This document shows, piece by piece, positions 27,169 to 36,057 of a stretch of DNA of 64,000 nucleotides; positions within the stretch are counted from its first letter, which is position 1, and every line of letters starts with the position of its first letter. The position numbers were made by a program, and so were the translations under genes. The notes beneath the pieces were generated by a model. It made no database searches, had not been told where the DNA came from, and was given only the letters and a program-made list of their open reading frames with translations. Source of the stretch: CAVOHU01 sp963843385 (GTDB lineage Bacteria > Acidobacteriota > Vicinamibacteria > Vicinamibacterales > JAKQTR01); the NCBI GenBank assembly GCA_963843385.1, contig CAWJJY010000003.1, positions 620,001 through 684,000 of the forward strand, in the 5' to 3' direction.

Positions 27169-28059
27169 TTACGCCGCGCTCACGCGGTCCGGATACACCA
27201 GAACGCCCGCCACATTATGCCCTGGATAGAGCGCGCGGCTCGCGGAAAGGTAAATCGCAATTTGCACCCGATCGGCGGGCTTCGGGGCCCCGGTCTTGAA
27301 ATCGAGCACGACCACCGAACCGTCCGGCCGGCGTGCAAGACAGTCGATTCTGCCTCGAATGACCGGAGGACGAGAGCCTTCGGGCAGCGTCGGCCACTCC
27401 GGGAGGAGTGAGGCCGCCAGCGACTGATCGAGCCTGAAGGAAAACGGCACCTCGAACAGGCAATCACTGTCACGGAGCACAGCCGCCACTTCGGGATGGG
27501 ATCGCATCTTCACGTAGAGGTCGGCCGCGCGCGCCTCAAGCGACTGAATGGCCTCGCCCTCCACGTTCGGCCCCTCCCCTTCTCTTCTGTCGAGCGGCTT
27601 CAACTCCGACTCGGCCATCGGTGACCCGGCCGCAAGACGATACGCGCGGGCGATTTCCCGCACCCGCATCGCATCGGTCGCTTCATCGTCCGGGATCATC
27701 GCCTTGAACAGGTCGTGAACCAGCAGGCCGACCTCGGCGCTCTCGTCGCCGACCGGTGATGATTCGGGCCGGCGATCGTACGGGATGGAAGGCGCACTGG
27801 CGGTCGCCGCGAGGCGAGGCACCGAGTCCGTGTCGGCCAGCGGCCCGAAGTCGTCGTGCGCCTGGCGCTGCTCGGAGTCTCCGGCAGAAAGCGCTCCCGG
27901 AATCGGCGAGGCCGAGGCAGCCTCGCCGGCTCGCCGGTCGGGGATCGGGCAGACTCTGAAGCGATGGCGATGGGCAGAAGGCGTCACCCACGCGACCTCG
28001 GCGGGCGGGGACGCCACCGATGCCTGCTCGAAGAGCGCACGCACAGGCTCAGGGAGCAC
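27169..28059 (-). CDS. addA: AddA C-terminal nuclease part (shifted frame)
   Basis: This 296-residue frame is the C-terminal part of AddA. It contains GRIDCLARRPDGSVVVLDFKTG, the PD-(D/E)xK nuclease core (D, D, K), and Q-x-A-I-Y-L. It starts 10 bp inside the end of the helicase frame, in another frame. Removing one G from the GC run at about 28076-28080 would join them as FRARGGGLGDVLPEPVRALF, as expected for an intact AddA. The break is therefore a single-base frameshift, either a real mutation or an assembly error. If real, AddA would keep helicase motifs but lose its nuclease. Confidence 0.8.
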   Translation of the reverse strand: MLPEPVRALFEQASVASPPAEVAWVTPSAHRHRFRVCPIPDRRAGEAASASPIPGALSAGDSEQRQAHDDFGPLADTDSVPRLAATASAPSIPYDRRPESSPVGDESAEVGLLVHDLFKAMIPDDEATDAMRVREIARAYRLAAGSPMAESELKPLDRREGEGPNVEGEAIQSLEARAADLYVKMRSHPEVAAVLRDSDCLFEVPFSFRLDQSLAASLLPEWPTLPEGSRPPVIRGRIDCLARRPDGSVVVLDFKTGAPKPADRVQIAIYLSASRALYPGHNVAGVLVYPDRVSAA

Positions 28060-30688
28060 GTCGCCGAGGCCGCCGCCCGCGCGCGCGGAACGTGCCGCCG
28101 GCGACCACCGAGCCGAGGTACAGGCGATCGCGCGCCCGGGTCACGGCGACATAGAGCAGCCGCTTCGTTTCCTCCCGGTCCCGGCGCCTGGTGTCCTCGT
28201 CGGCCTCGGACTCGAAATCACCGATGGCGACGGCCTCGGTCACGGTGGCCTGCGCCGCCACGCGAATCGGCGCGCGGGCGCCGCCTGCCCCCCTCGACAG
28301 ATTCACCACGAACACGACGGGAAACTCGAGCCCCTTGGAGGCGTGCACGGTCATCAGGCTCACCGCGTCAACGGCATCGACCGTGGCATTCGACTCGTCG
28401 CCGGTCGAGAGGCGGTCGAGATAGCCCGACAGGCGCCCGAAGGTCAGGTAGCCCCGGTTCTGGATGCGGCGGACGACGGATCGGATCTTCTTGAGGTTCT
28501 CCCGTGCCTGCCCCGCACGAGGCCCGCGCAGCTCGAATTCGTAGGCCGTGTCGGACAGGATCCGATCCAGCAACTCCGACGGGGGAATCCGATCGACCAG
28601 GGGCAGCCACGTGTCGAGCCCTGTTCGGAGCAGGTCGAAGACGCCGCGATCATCGGGATCGAGTCTGGTGCGCAGGTCCGGGTCGCCCGACCGGAGCGAC
28701 CGCGCGATCCTCGGAGCGAGCCGCAGCAGTGCGACGTCGGAGAGCCGCACGAATCGCGATCGCAGAAACGCCGCCGCGCGGAGGTCCGACGCGGGGTCGG
28801 CCAGGTACCGGATGAGCGCCACAACGTCCTTGATCTCGTCGGCGTCGAAGAACCCGAGCCCCTTGTACACGTAGGTCGGAATGCCTCTGGCTTCCAGGGC
28901 CTGTTCGAAGGGGCGGTGGCTCTCTCGGGACCTGAACAGGATGGCGACATCCGCGGGCCGGACAGGACGTCGCAAGCCGGTCTGGCGATCGCGGACGGTC
29001 CCGGCCGAGAACAGGCGCGCAATTTCCTCGGCGACGCTGCCGGCGCAGGCCCCGGGATCCGGTCCCACGATCAGCCCCAGCGGCACGTCGTCCTGCGCGA
29101 TTGGCTCGCTGGCCTCAGCAAGGGGAAACGCGTCGTGAGCGTCGAACCGGAAGCGATCGGCTCGATCGGGCGTCTTCTCGACCTGGTCGAACAGGTCGTT
29201 GGCAAACGAGAGGAGGGCCGGCACCGACCTGAAGCTGTGGGCGATGCTCTGCGCCGCGTGGCCCTCGGGCCGGAGCGACGCGACCGCGTCGGCCGCCGTG
29301 TCGAGCAACGCGACATCAGCGTCACGGAAACCGTAGATCGATTGCTTCCGGTCGCCGACGATGAAGATCGAGGGGACCAGGGGGGCTTCGTGCGCGAGGC
29401 CGAACCCTTCGCCCCAGCTCCGGATCAGATGGGATACCAGCTCCCACTGCGCGCGCGAGGTGTCCTGGAACTCGTCCACGAGGATGTGGTGGTATCGCGA
29501 CTCGAGGCGGTAGCGGCTCCGGGCGAATTCGTCCATCTGGCCGAGCAGGAGCGAGGCACGGGCGAGCAACTCCGAGAAATCCAGCACGCCGTGCGTCTCG
29601 AGGGTCTTCTCGAACTGCCCGACGGCGACCGCAAACATCCGGAACACGCCTCGTGACAGCACCACGTTGACATCCCGGCGATACGCGCGGATCGCATCGC
29701 CAACACTCGGTGCGGCCTCCACGATGCGCTCGAGGTGCTCTTTCCGCGCCGAGGGGGAGGCGAAATCGTCGGCCCGGTACTCGCGCGGCATCCGCTTCCG
29801 GGGCGTGTTGTCGTTCGTGTGAAAGTGGGCGTGAACCCGATCCATCAGGCCGCGCAGCCGTGACGGGTCCACACGGGGCGGCTCGTCCGCCCGGCCCGCA
29901 ACCAGCCCGTTCCGGAGGTCGCGGGCCAGCATCGCAAAGCGGGGATGACGCAGGGGACCCGAGTCGAGAAATCGATCGAGGCCGCCCGGGATGGCCTCGA
30001 GCACCGACTGCAGGCGCGACAGGGACTCTCTGCAGACGTGATCGATGGTCAGGTCCCGCGGCCCCGCGGCCAGAAACGTCCGCAGCACGCCGCCGGCGAC
30101 GAGTCGCCGTTCGAGCAGCGCCGCCAGCCCTTCACGAAGGCGGAACTCGCCGAGCTGGGCAAAGACCAGCGCGATGTCCGGGTCGGTCGTCCCGAGGCGG
30201 CGGCAGATCCTGACGGTGTGGTCCAGCGATTCTTCGGCCAGGCGCGGGATCTCGGTCTCGTCGGCGACCTCGAACCCGGGATCCAGATCCGCCTCCAGCG
30301 GGAACTCGCGCAGCAGCGACAGACAGAACGCGTCGATCGTGCAGATCGTGATCTCGTTGAGGCGGTCGCGGAGCGTGCGCCATCGCGCCGCCTCTTCCGG
30401 CGAGCCGGCCGCACCGGCCCGCAGCTGCGAGACGATGCGCTCGCGCATCTCCGAGGCGGCCTTGCGGGTGAACGTGATGGCGAGGATGTTGACGGGCTCG
30501 ACGCCGGCGCGAAGGAGGTTCAGGTAGCGGTCCACCAGGACGCGCGTCTTGCCGGTGCCGGCCGACGCTTCGAGCACGACATTCCGTGCCGGGTCGACCG
30601 CCGCGTGGCGCGCGGCGAGATCGGGGAGCGGAGCGTCCCCCTCCTGCGGCCGGCCCTGGTCAGGCGGCGCTGCGCCGTCAGGCGTCAC
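28049..30688 (-). CDS. addA: AddA helicase part, UvrD/Rep superfamily 1
   Basis: The helicase two-thirds of the AddA subunit of the AddAB recombination complex. Motifs visible in order: Walker A EASAGTGKT (residues ~40-48), TFTRKAASEMRERI, LVDEFQDTSRAQWELV, VGDRKQSIYGFRDADV and LMTVHASKGLEFPVVFVVN. The start is GTG at 30688, overlapping the addB stop; a longer in-frame leader upstream is Arg/Ser-rich and unlikely. The frame ends early in GTFRARGRRPRRRAP, after which the nuclease domain continues in another frame. Confidence 0.93.
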   Translation of the reverse strand: MTPDGAAPPDQGRPQEGDAPLPDLAARHAAVDPARNVVLEASAGTGKTRVLVDRYLNLLRAGVEPVNILAITFTRKAASEMRERIVSQLRAGAAGSPEEAARWRTLRDRLNEITICTIDAFCLSLLREFPLEADLDPGFEVADETEIPRLAEESLDHTVRICRRLGTTDPDIALVFAQLGEFRLREGLAALLERRLVAGGVLRTFLAAGPRDLTIDHVCRESLSRLQSVLEAIPGGLDRFLDSGPLRHPRFAMLARDLRNGLVAGRADEPPRVDPSRLRGLMDRVHAHFHTNDNTPRKRMPREYRADDFASPSARKEHLERIVEAAPSVGDAIRAYRRDVNVVLSRGVFRMFAVAVGQFEKTLETHGVLDFSELLARASLLLGQMDEFARSRYRLESRYHHILVDEFQDTSRAQWELVSHLIRSWGEGFGLAHEAPLVPSIFIVGDRKQSIYGFRDADVALLDTAADAVASLRPEGHAAQSIAHSFRSVPALLSFANDLFDQVEKTPDRADRFRFDAHDAFPLAEASEPIAQDDVPLGLIVGPDPGACAGSVAEEIARLFSAGTVRDRQTGLRRPVRPADVAILFRSRESHRPFEQALEARGIPTYVYKGLGFFDADEIKDVVALIRYLADPASDLRAAAFLRSRFVRLSDVALLRLAPRIARSLRSGDPDLRTRLDPDDRGVFDLLRTGLDTWLPLVDRIPPSELLDRILSDTAYEFELRGPRAGQARENLKKIRSVVRRIQNRGYLTFGRLSGYLDRLSTGDESNATVDAVDAVSLMTVHASKGLEFPVVFVVNLSRGAGGARAPIRVAAQATVTEAVAIGDFESEADEDTRRRDREETKRLLYVAVTRARDRLYLGSVVAGGTFRARGRRPRRRAP

Positions 30689-33641
30689 CGACGTACTCCT
30701 TTCGGCAGACACCCGAGAACGGGCAGAAGGCGCAGAGGTGCTGGTCGATGGGCGAGGGCGGGAATGCCCCGCTCTCGATGCCGTCAACCGTCTCGACCAG
30801 GCGGGCCTCGCCGGCCGCCAGTTGAGCGTCGAACTCGCCGGCGTTGGCGGAGAGCCCGACGTACCGCCGGTCTTTTCCGAACGCGATGTAGGCTGCCTCG
30901 GACGGGCGCCAGTGCCGGCCCCGGAACCCGTCGAGCTTCGCCCTGGCGGCCGCCGCGTAGGCCGGCAGCTGCACCGCGTCGCTGACCTTCGGGGCGCGGC
31001 TCAGCTTGTAGTCGATGATCCGGAAGGTATCGTCGGACAGCAGATCGATGCGGTCCGCCTTGGCGCGGACCGCGACGCGCCGCTCGGACGTCCCGGTTCG
31101 AAACACCGCTTCACCGTCGAGCTTGTACTCGAGCAGCCGCTCGACGACAGGCTCCGCGCGCTCCGCCTCGGCGCGAAGGACGATGTCGCCGATGCCCGGC
31201 GCCACCGGAGATCCGAGCAGCCTGGCGCGTTCGATCGCGGCTTCGGCCTCGCTCAGGCGGGGCAGCAGGGACTCGACGATCGAGGCGAAGAAGACGCGGG
31301 CTTCGTCCATCTCGTCGATGGTGATGGCCCCGTGACCTGCCGCCTGCCATTGCTCGAAGAAGCTCTGGAGCACGTCGTGGACGAAGACGCCGCGCAGCTT
31401 CGGGCTCATCGCTTCGTCATCGTCGGGCTCTTCTTCCAGGCGAAGCACGTCAGAAGCGAAGTACTTGAATGGACACTCACGATACCGGTCGAGCGAGCTG
31501 ACCTTGTAGGCCCGCGCCCGCCTGGAATCCGACTGGCCGTGGAACCGCGGATCGGACTTCGGCTCGCGTGACAGCCGCATGTCGAGCCAGGCCCGTGCGG
31601 CCGCGTCGAGCACGTCGCTTCGCACCGGATCGAGTCTCATCGCCTCGGCCTGGAAGATCCTGCCGAGCGCGGGATCGGCGGCGGCGGCCAGAGCGAGCCC
31701 CGACTGCGCGAGGTCCTCGAGCAGCGCGGACGCTTCCACGAGCGCATCGTCTTCGAGCGTGAAGGTGGAGACCGACACCGACACGCGTGGAAGGTCCAAC
31801 AGGTCGTGGAACGACGCTCTGGTCGAGGACGCCGAGTCGGTCTCTTGCGGCCAGCCGAGATCCCGGAGCAGCGACGCAGGGTAGAAGATGTTGCGGCGCT
31901 GCGCGTCCGGCCACTCGCGTTGAATCACGCCGACAAGGTGAACCGCGTCGAAATCGCCGTAGCGCGCGGTCTGAGTGTCGATCAGGTGCAGCCCGGCGGT
32001 TCCTTCGCGTGGCGAGAATGTCTGTCCCTCGATCCACCGCCGCACCATCGCGGCAACCCCGAAGAAGGGGGCGGGAGTGTCGTCGTGAGCGCGGCAGGCA
32101 TCGCGCAAGCCGCTCAGGGCGCGGAGGATGGCGCCGCGCGCCCGGAGATGACGCTCGCGCAGCGCTTCGTCCGGGAGGTAAGTTCGCTCGTGCGCGATCA
32201 TGAACGAGAGCACCGCAGCCAGGTGCTCCGATGGGCGCGCGGTTTCCGCGAGGCCGGCAAGCCCGCGGGCCGCCTCCACGGCCGCCCGCGCAGCGACAGC
32301 TGCCGCCGGGCGGTTCAGCCTCCTCGGCCCGATCGAAGAGTCCGAGGCCAGCTCGCCGGCAATCCTCGCGAGTTCCGTCACGCCGCCAAGGAAACGGCGG
32401 TCGCTGAGCGAGCGGTCGAAGGCGGCGATGCCTTGCTCGGTCGGTGCCTGGCCCGACGCCGGGAATCGCAGAAGCGGACAGCGAAGCAGCGCAATCAGCG
32501 TCGATCGCGTGAAGCCCGACTCCACCACGTCGAATGCCAGTTCGAGGGCGACGGCATACGGCTCGGCGGCCAGCGGGAGCGCGTCGAATGTCTGATACGG
32601 AATTCCGGCTGCCGGAAAGATCTGGCGCGCCAGGTAGACGTATGGCAACGGCCGCTTGAAGACGACCGCGGTGCGAGCAAGCCCGGGGCCTGCACCCGGC
32701 CCGTTCGCCTCCTTCACCGTCCGTGCGATGCCCGTCAATTCCTCTTCCCTGTCGCGGTACACCCGATAGCTGAGTCCATCGCTTCGTGCAGGGATCGACA
32801 GGAGCGGCCGCGACAGGTCGGCCGCCTCGGCTGGCTCGTTCACCAGTTCGATGCCCGGCAGTCCCTGCTGGACTCGATCGCCGAACCCGGCGTCGAGGCA
32901 GGCGGAGGTCGAAACGATGTCAATGCGCTCGACGCCAGGCAGCCGCGAGAGCAGGTCGAAGTCGCAGGGCCACAGGCCTGCGGCGTCGTTGACGCGGTCC
33001 CCGACCGTCACGATCAGGTGGCGATAGACCGGGTCGGCAGTCGATGAGAGCAACTGCTCCCGCAGCACGTGCTCGTCGCCGCGTCGGCCTTCACGGGCGC
33101 GGCGTTCGTATCCGGCGAAGGCTTCGACGAGGAACTTCGTCTGGGCGAGCAGGCGCTCGGCGCCGCGGTCCAGGGCGACGGCCCGCTCGAGGTCTTCGAC
33201 CACCAGCCGCTCGAAGTCGGCGATGGTCTTCATCTGGCGGCGCAGCGCGTCGTAGAAGGCCAGCATCTCCGCGACGAGCCCGGGCCGCAGTTGGAACGGC
33301 GGGGTGTGCCCGGAACTGATCGCCTCGCGCGCGGCCGCCTGCAGGAGGACCTCACGTTCGAGGCCGGTCAGCGGCGCGGGCGCGTCCGGCAGGCGCTGGC
33401 AACTCCGCTCGATCCAGAGATCCCGGGTCACCAGATCCGGCACGACGAGGACCGATCCGGCGTCAGGTCGGGCGTCTTCGAGCGCGCGGAGGAGGTGATC
33501 GGCGGCGGCTCCGCCCGGCACGATCACGGCACGGGCGCGAATGGCCCTGGGATCGCCCTGGAGAGCGAGCCCGACCAGCGTCCGCCGGAACGACCGCAGG
33601 TTCGGCGTGCGCACGAGGCGGGTCTGACGCGGGGTGATCAC
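30678..33641 (-). CDS. addB: AddB-like nuclease/inactive helicase subunit
   Basis: A 987-residue AddB-type protein. The C-terminal nuclease domain has YRECPFKYFASDVLRLEEE, GVFVHDVLQSFF, ADRIDLL and FRIIDYKLSRAP (PD-(D/E)xK), and ends with CAFCPFSGVC. The cysteine of YRECPFKYF plus the three at the end are the four ligands of the AddB iron-sulfur cluster. The N-terminal helicase region is degenerate, as usual. Start ATG at 33641 overlaps the upstream gene's TGA by 4 bp, and the end overlaps addA. Together AddAB processes double-strand ends for RecA. Confidence 0.92.
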   Translation of the reverse strand: MITPRQTRLVRTPNLRSFRRTLVGLALQGDPRAIRARAVIVPGGAAADHLLRALEDARPDAGSVLVVPDLVTRDLWIERSCQRLPDAPAPLTGLEREVLLQAAAREAISSGHTPPFQLRPGLVAEMLAFYDALRRQMKTIADFERLVVEDLERAVALDRGAERLLAQTKFLVEAFAGYERRAREGRRGDEHVLREQLLSSTADPVYRHLIVTVGDRVNDAAGLWPCDFDLLSRLPGVERIDIVSTSACLDAGFGDRVQQGLPGIELVNEPAEAADLSRPLLSIPARSDGLSYRVYRDREEELTGIARTVKEANGPGAGPGLARTAVVFKRPLPYVYLARQIFPAAGIPYQTFDALPLAAEPYAVALELAFDVVESGFTRSTLIALLRCPLLRFPASGQAPTEQGIAAFDRSLSDRRFLGGVTELARIAGELASDSSIGPRRLNRPAAAVAARAAVEAARGLAGLAETARPSEHLAAVLSFMIAHERTYLPDEALRERHLRARGAILRALSGLRDACRAHDDTPAPFFGVAAMVRRWIEGQTFSPREGTAGLHLIDTQTARYGDFDAVHLVGVIQREWPDAQRRNIFYPASLLRDLGWPQETDSASSTRASFHDLLDLPRVSVSVSTFTLEDDALVEASALLEDLAQSGLALAAAADPALGRIFQAEAMRLDPVRSDVLDAAARAWLDMRLSREPKSDPRFHGQSDSRRARAYKVSSLDRYRECPFKYFASDVLRLEEEPDDDEAMSPKLRGVFVHDVLQSFFEQWQAAGHGAITIDEMDEARVFFASIVESLLPRLSEAEAAIERARLLGSPVAPGIGDIVLRAEAERAEPVVERLLEYKLDGEAVFRTGTSERRVAVRAKADRIDLLSDDTFRIIDYKLSRAPKVSDAVQLPAYAAAARAKLDGFRGRHWRPSEAAYIAFGKDRRYVGLSANAGEFDAQLAAGEARLVETVDGIESGAFPPSPIDQHLCAFCPFSGVCRKEYVGDA

Positions 33642-35071
33642 CGGAGTCGCGGCGGGCTGAAGAACTGGTCGAGATCGGCCTTGGCGCGGGTGAGCAGCAA
33701 CAGCGATCCGGCAGCCGCAGACGAGGCGTTGCGCGCCAGTTGAACGTCATTGGCGAGGATGGCCTCCTGCCGCATTCGGAATCCCTCGCTCATCAGGTGC
33801 ACGGCCGACCGGAGCGCCGCGTGCGTATCCTGGAGATCGCTCGGCGGAGTCTGAATCGTGAGGCGGCGGCCTGAATCCTCCAGGCGCTCGATGAGGCGCG
33901 GCAGCGCGCGCGGCTGGGGACCGGCCATGGCCTTGACCGCTTCAAGATCTCCTTTGAGCGATTCGAGGGACTTGATGACCGCTCCGACCTCCCGCCCGTA
34001 TCCCCGAAACGCCTCCGACCGGAGCGTGTACTGATCCAGCGCCAGCCGGCGCGAGCGTGCCAGGTTCAGCTGGTCTTCGACGGCGGAGGTCAGCGCCGCG
34101 AAGTCCTCGGGCCGACGGCTCCCGATTTCAGCGTTCTGTTTCCTGACCTGGTCCAGCACCCGCTCGACGCCTCGCACGTCGCCCTGGATGGCACGCTCGG
34201 TGGCGTCCTTCATGGCTCGCGCCCTCAGCCTGGTGAAGGCCTGCTCATCCCGGAGGCCGGCCTGGATCTGTGGCGTCAGCATGCGACGAAGCCCCGCGCG
34301 AAATGTCTTCGGCAGGTCTCCCCGGTGCTGGTCTAGGGCGAGCAGGACGGCCTGTCTGAGCGAGAGGCGCTCGGCCGGCACATCGGTCGCCCTGGCGGCG
34401 GCCAGTGCTGCGAGGAGGGAGTCGGCCACGGAAGGCGCGGGCAGGAGCGCGGGATCCTGCGCCCGGGCCACGGCCACCAGGCTCAGGTCGAAGCTCCGTT
34501 CGCCCGCGGAAGCCCGGGCACTCGACACCGACTCGTCGAGCAGCGACACCAGCTCCTGGACGTCCGCCGCGCGGTATCCGTAGTGACTGGCGGACCAGTC
34601 CTGCAGATACCGCCTCGTCTGGATCGCCATGGTCAGCCGGCGCAGCGGCTCGGCGGTAATCGCCAGCTCGGTGAGGACCCTGGCGACCTCGGCGGTCATC
34701 GCCGTGTACTCGGCCTCGCCCCGGGTCGCCGCGTAGTGCGCCGACCGCACGGCCTCGGTGTAGTGAAGCGTCTTCGGCCAGTCCACCTTCGCGGCCGGCA
34801 GGCTCACCAGCTGCAGCGACGCCGGGTGGTCCATCGGGCCCACGGGGATGGTGAACACGACGCGCTCGCCGGTTCGCGCGCACTCCCCGAAGCTGACAAT
34901 CGACGTCCCATCGTTCAGGAAGACGCGGAACAGCGTCGATTCTGCAGGCGCGTCGGCGGCCTGCGAGGTGGCAGCGCCAACCAGCGCCGCAACTGCCAGC
35001 ACCGCGGCCATGCGCCTCGGCGCGCGCGCGCGGTCGCGCCACGATCCTGTTCGAGCGGCGATGGAGACCAT
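33638..35071 (-). CDS. Exported protein of unknown function upstream of addB
   Basis: A 477-residue secreted or periplasmic protein I do not recognise. A signal peptide (RRMAAVLAVAALVGAATSQAADA) is followed by a beta-rich segment with FRVFLNDGTSIVSFGECARTG, then a long mainly helical region (many A/L/R/E heptads, about residues 150-470). It starts an operon with addB (4-bp overlap) and addA. A functional link to DNA repair is unlikely, since it is outside the cytoplasm; co-transcription may be incidental. An inner Met is an alternative start. Confidence 0.7.
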   Translation of the reverse strand: MVSIAARTGSWRDRARAPRRMAAVLAVAALVGAATSQAADAPAESTLFRVFLNDGTSIVSFGECARTGERVVFTIPVGPMDHPASLQLVSLPAAKVDWPKTLHYTEAVRSAHYAATRGEAEYTAMTAEVARVLTELAITAEPLRRLTMAIQTRRYLQDWSASHYGYRAADVQELVSLLDESVSSARASAGERSFDLSLVAVARAQDPALLPAPSVADSLLAALAAARATDVPAERLSLRQAVLLALDQHRGDLPKTFRAGLRRMLTPQIQAGLRDEQAFTRLRARAMKDATERAIQGDVRGVERVLDQVRKQNAEIGSRRPEDFAALTSAVEDQLNLARSRRLALDQYTLRSEAFRGYGREVGAVIKSLESLKGDLEAVKAMAGPQPRALPRLIERLEDSGRRLTIQTPPSDLQDTHAALRSAVHLMSEGFRMRQEAILANDVQLARNASSAAAGSLLLLTRAKADLDQFFSPPRLR

Positions 35072-35100
35072 GCGGAACCCAGCGTAGTCGGGCGGCGCGA

Positions 35101-35326
35101 GAGCGTCAAGGCAGCGCGAGATCACCGCGCCGGTGTGGCCGCGTGAGCGCGTCAAGGCCGCGCGGGTTCACCTCGCCGGTATGGCGGCGGGAGCCGCAAG
35201 GCAGCGCGGGTTCACCGCGCCGGTGCGGCGGCGCGAGCGCGTCAAGGCCGCGCGGGTTCACCGCGCCGGTGTGGCGGCGCGAGCGCGTCAAGGCCGCGCG
35301 GGTTCACCTCGCCGGTATGGCGGCGC
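35101..35326. repeat. 46-bp tandem repeat, five units
   Basis: Five adjacent units begin at 35101, 35145, 35191, 35235 and 35281 (lengths 44, 46, 44, 46, 46 bp). Each reads GAGCGCGTCAAGGCCGCGCG followed by GGTTCACC(G/T)CGCCGGT and a GGCGGCG end. Copies alternate between CACCGCGCCGGTGTGG and CACCTCGCCGGTATGG. Units abut with no spacers, so this is not CRISPR. The array starts 30 bp upstream of the start codon at 35071 and could affect its promoter. Confidence 0.85.
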
Positions 35327-35368
35327 GCGATCGTCGGACACCTTCGAGATCGGATCGATCGGCCGTAC

Positions 35369-35476
35369 TGTGGAAAACGTGTGGATGAAACCGTGGATAA
35401 CCTGTGGACGTACCGACATTGTCAAGAATCGTCCACAGGATTTCCTCCTGAAGCAGCCCGATTCTGCTGTGGACGA
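35369..35476 (+). promoter_or_regulatory. Cluster of DnaA-box-like sequences, possible origin
   Basis: Six 9-mers related to the DnaA box TGTGNAWAA lie within 108 bp: TGTGGAAAA (35369), TGTGGATGA (35380), CGTGGATAA (35392), TGTGGACGT (35403), TGTGGACGA on the minus strand (35429-35437) and TGTGGACGA (35468). The first four are direct repeats 11, 12 and 11 bp apart, on one helix face. The neighbourhood is AT-richer than the rest and is where transcription diverges. No dnaA or dnaN lies in the window, so origin function is inference; a DnaA-controlled promoter is the alternative. Confidence 0.5.
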
Positions 35477-35571
35477 CCCGCTTCGCGCTTTGCTTCGCTT
35501 GATCTTCAGCGAGAGGCGCGTAGAATGGTGGTCCGTTTAATTCCGTGGTCGTCCTGTTACCGGACTTGCTC

Positions 35572-35796
35572 ATGCCGACGGGTGTTCAGCGATTCGAGAA
35601 GGTCATCGGCGGTCAGATCTACGTGATCGAAACCGCGCTGGTGCGTGCCGATCGCTGGCGCGCACAGATTGCCCGCAGGCCCGGTGTTCCTTCCGCCCTC
35701 ATGCCGTTCTACGGCGCGACCCCGATCGAGGCGGCCGGCCTGCTGACCCGTTGGCTGGCGCTCGCCCACCGGGTGCCGCTCGACTCGGTCGAGTAG
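35572..35796 (+). CDS. Small hypothetical protein
   Basis: A 74-residue soluble protein: QRFEKVIGGQIYVIETALVR, then RWRAQIARRPGVPSALMPFYG and EAAGLLTRWLALAHR. It has a mixed alpha/beta look, with no known domain recognised. The ATG at 35572 is at the start of the conserved-looking part; a GTG at 35545 in frame would add nine residues. It sits alone between the DnaA-box cluster and tRNA-Ala. Confidence 0.55.
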   Translation: MPTGVQRFEKVIGGQIYVIETALVRADRWRAQIARRPGVPSALMPFYGATPIEAAGLLTRWLALAHRVPLDSVE

Positions 35797-35837
35797 CCGA
35801 CGCGATTCCCGGCGTCCGGGAATCGCGCCCCCGTGTT

Positions 35838-35866
35838 TTGACCTGCGTGCCATGCCGCGATACAAT
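35838..35866 (+). promoter_or_regulatory. Sigma-70 promoter of tRNA-Ala
   Basis: TTGACC (35838-35843) and TACAAT (35861-35866) are separated by 17 bp, and transcription would start about 10 bp before the tRNA's first base. One of the clearest promoters in the window. Confidence 0.75.
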
Positions 35867-35883
35867 TGCCTTTCCCCGGACGT

Positions 35884-35959
35884 GGGCCAGTAGCGCAGTT
35901 GGGAGCGCGCGTGAATGGCATTCACGAGGTCACGGGTTCGAACCCCGTCTGGTCCACCA
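35884..35959 (+). tRNA. tRNA-Ala (anticodon GGC)
   Basis: A 76-nt tRNA. The acceptor GGGCCAG pairs with CTGGTCC, the anticodon stem CGTGA/TCACG carries loop ATGGCAT with anticodon GGC, and the T-arm is ACGGG-TTCGAAC-CCCGT. It ends in ACCA, so the 3' CCA is encoded in the gene. It reads the GCC alanine codon. Confidence 0.95.
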
Positions 35960-36057
35960 CACATCTTCCCTCTCTCCCTCGCTCAGTCAGACCGGGCAAG
36001 CGGCTTCAGCGGCGCGATCCTCGCGCCTGATGCGTTCGGCCCGAGAAGGAACGCGCC

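Noticed and set aside
28000..28100. Programmed frameshift in addA
   Set aside because: No slippery heptamer or downstream structure was seen; a one-base indel in a GC run explains it more simply.
35101..35326. CRISPR array
   Set aside because: Repeat units touch with no spacers, and no cas genes are present.
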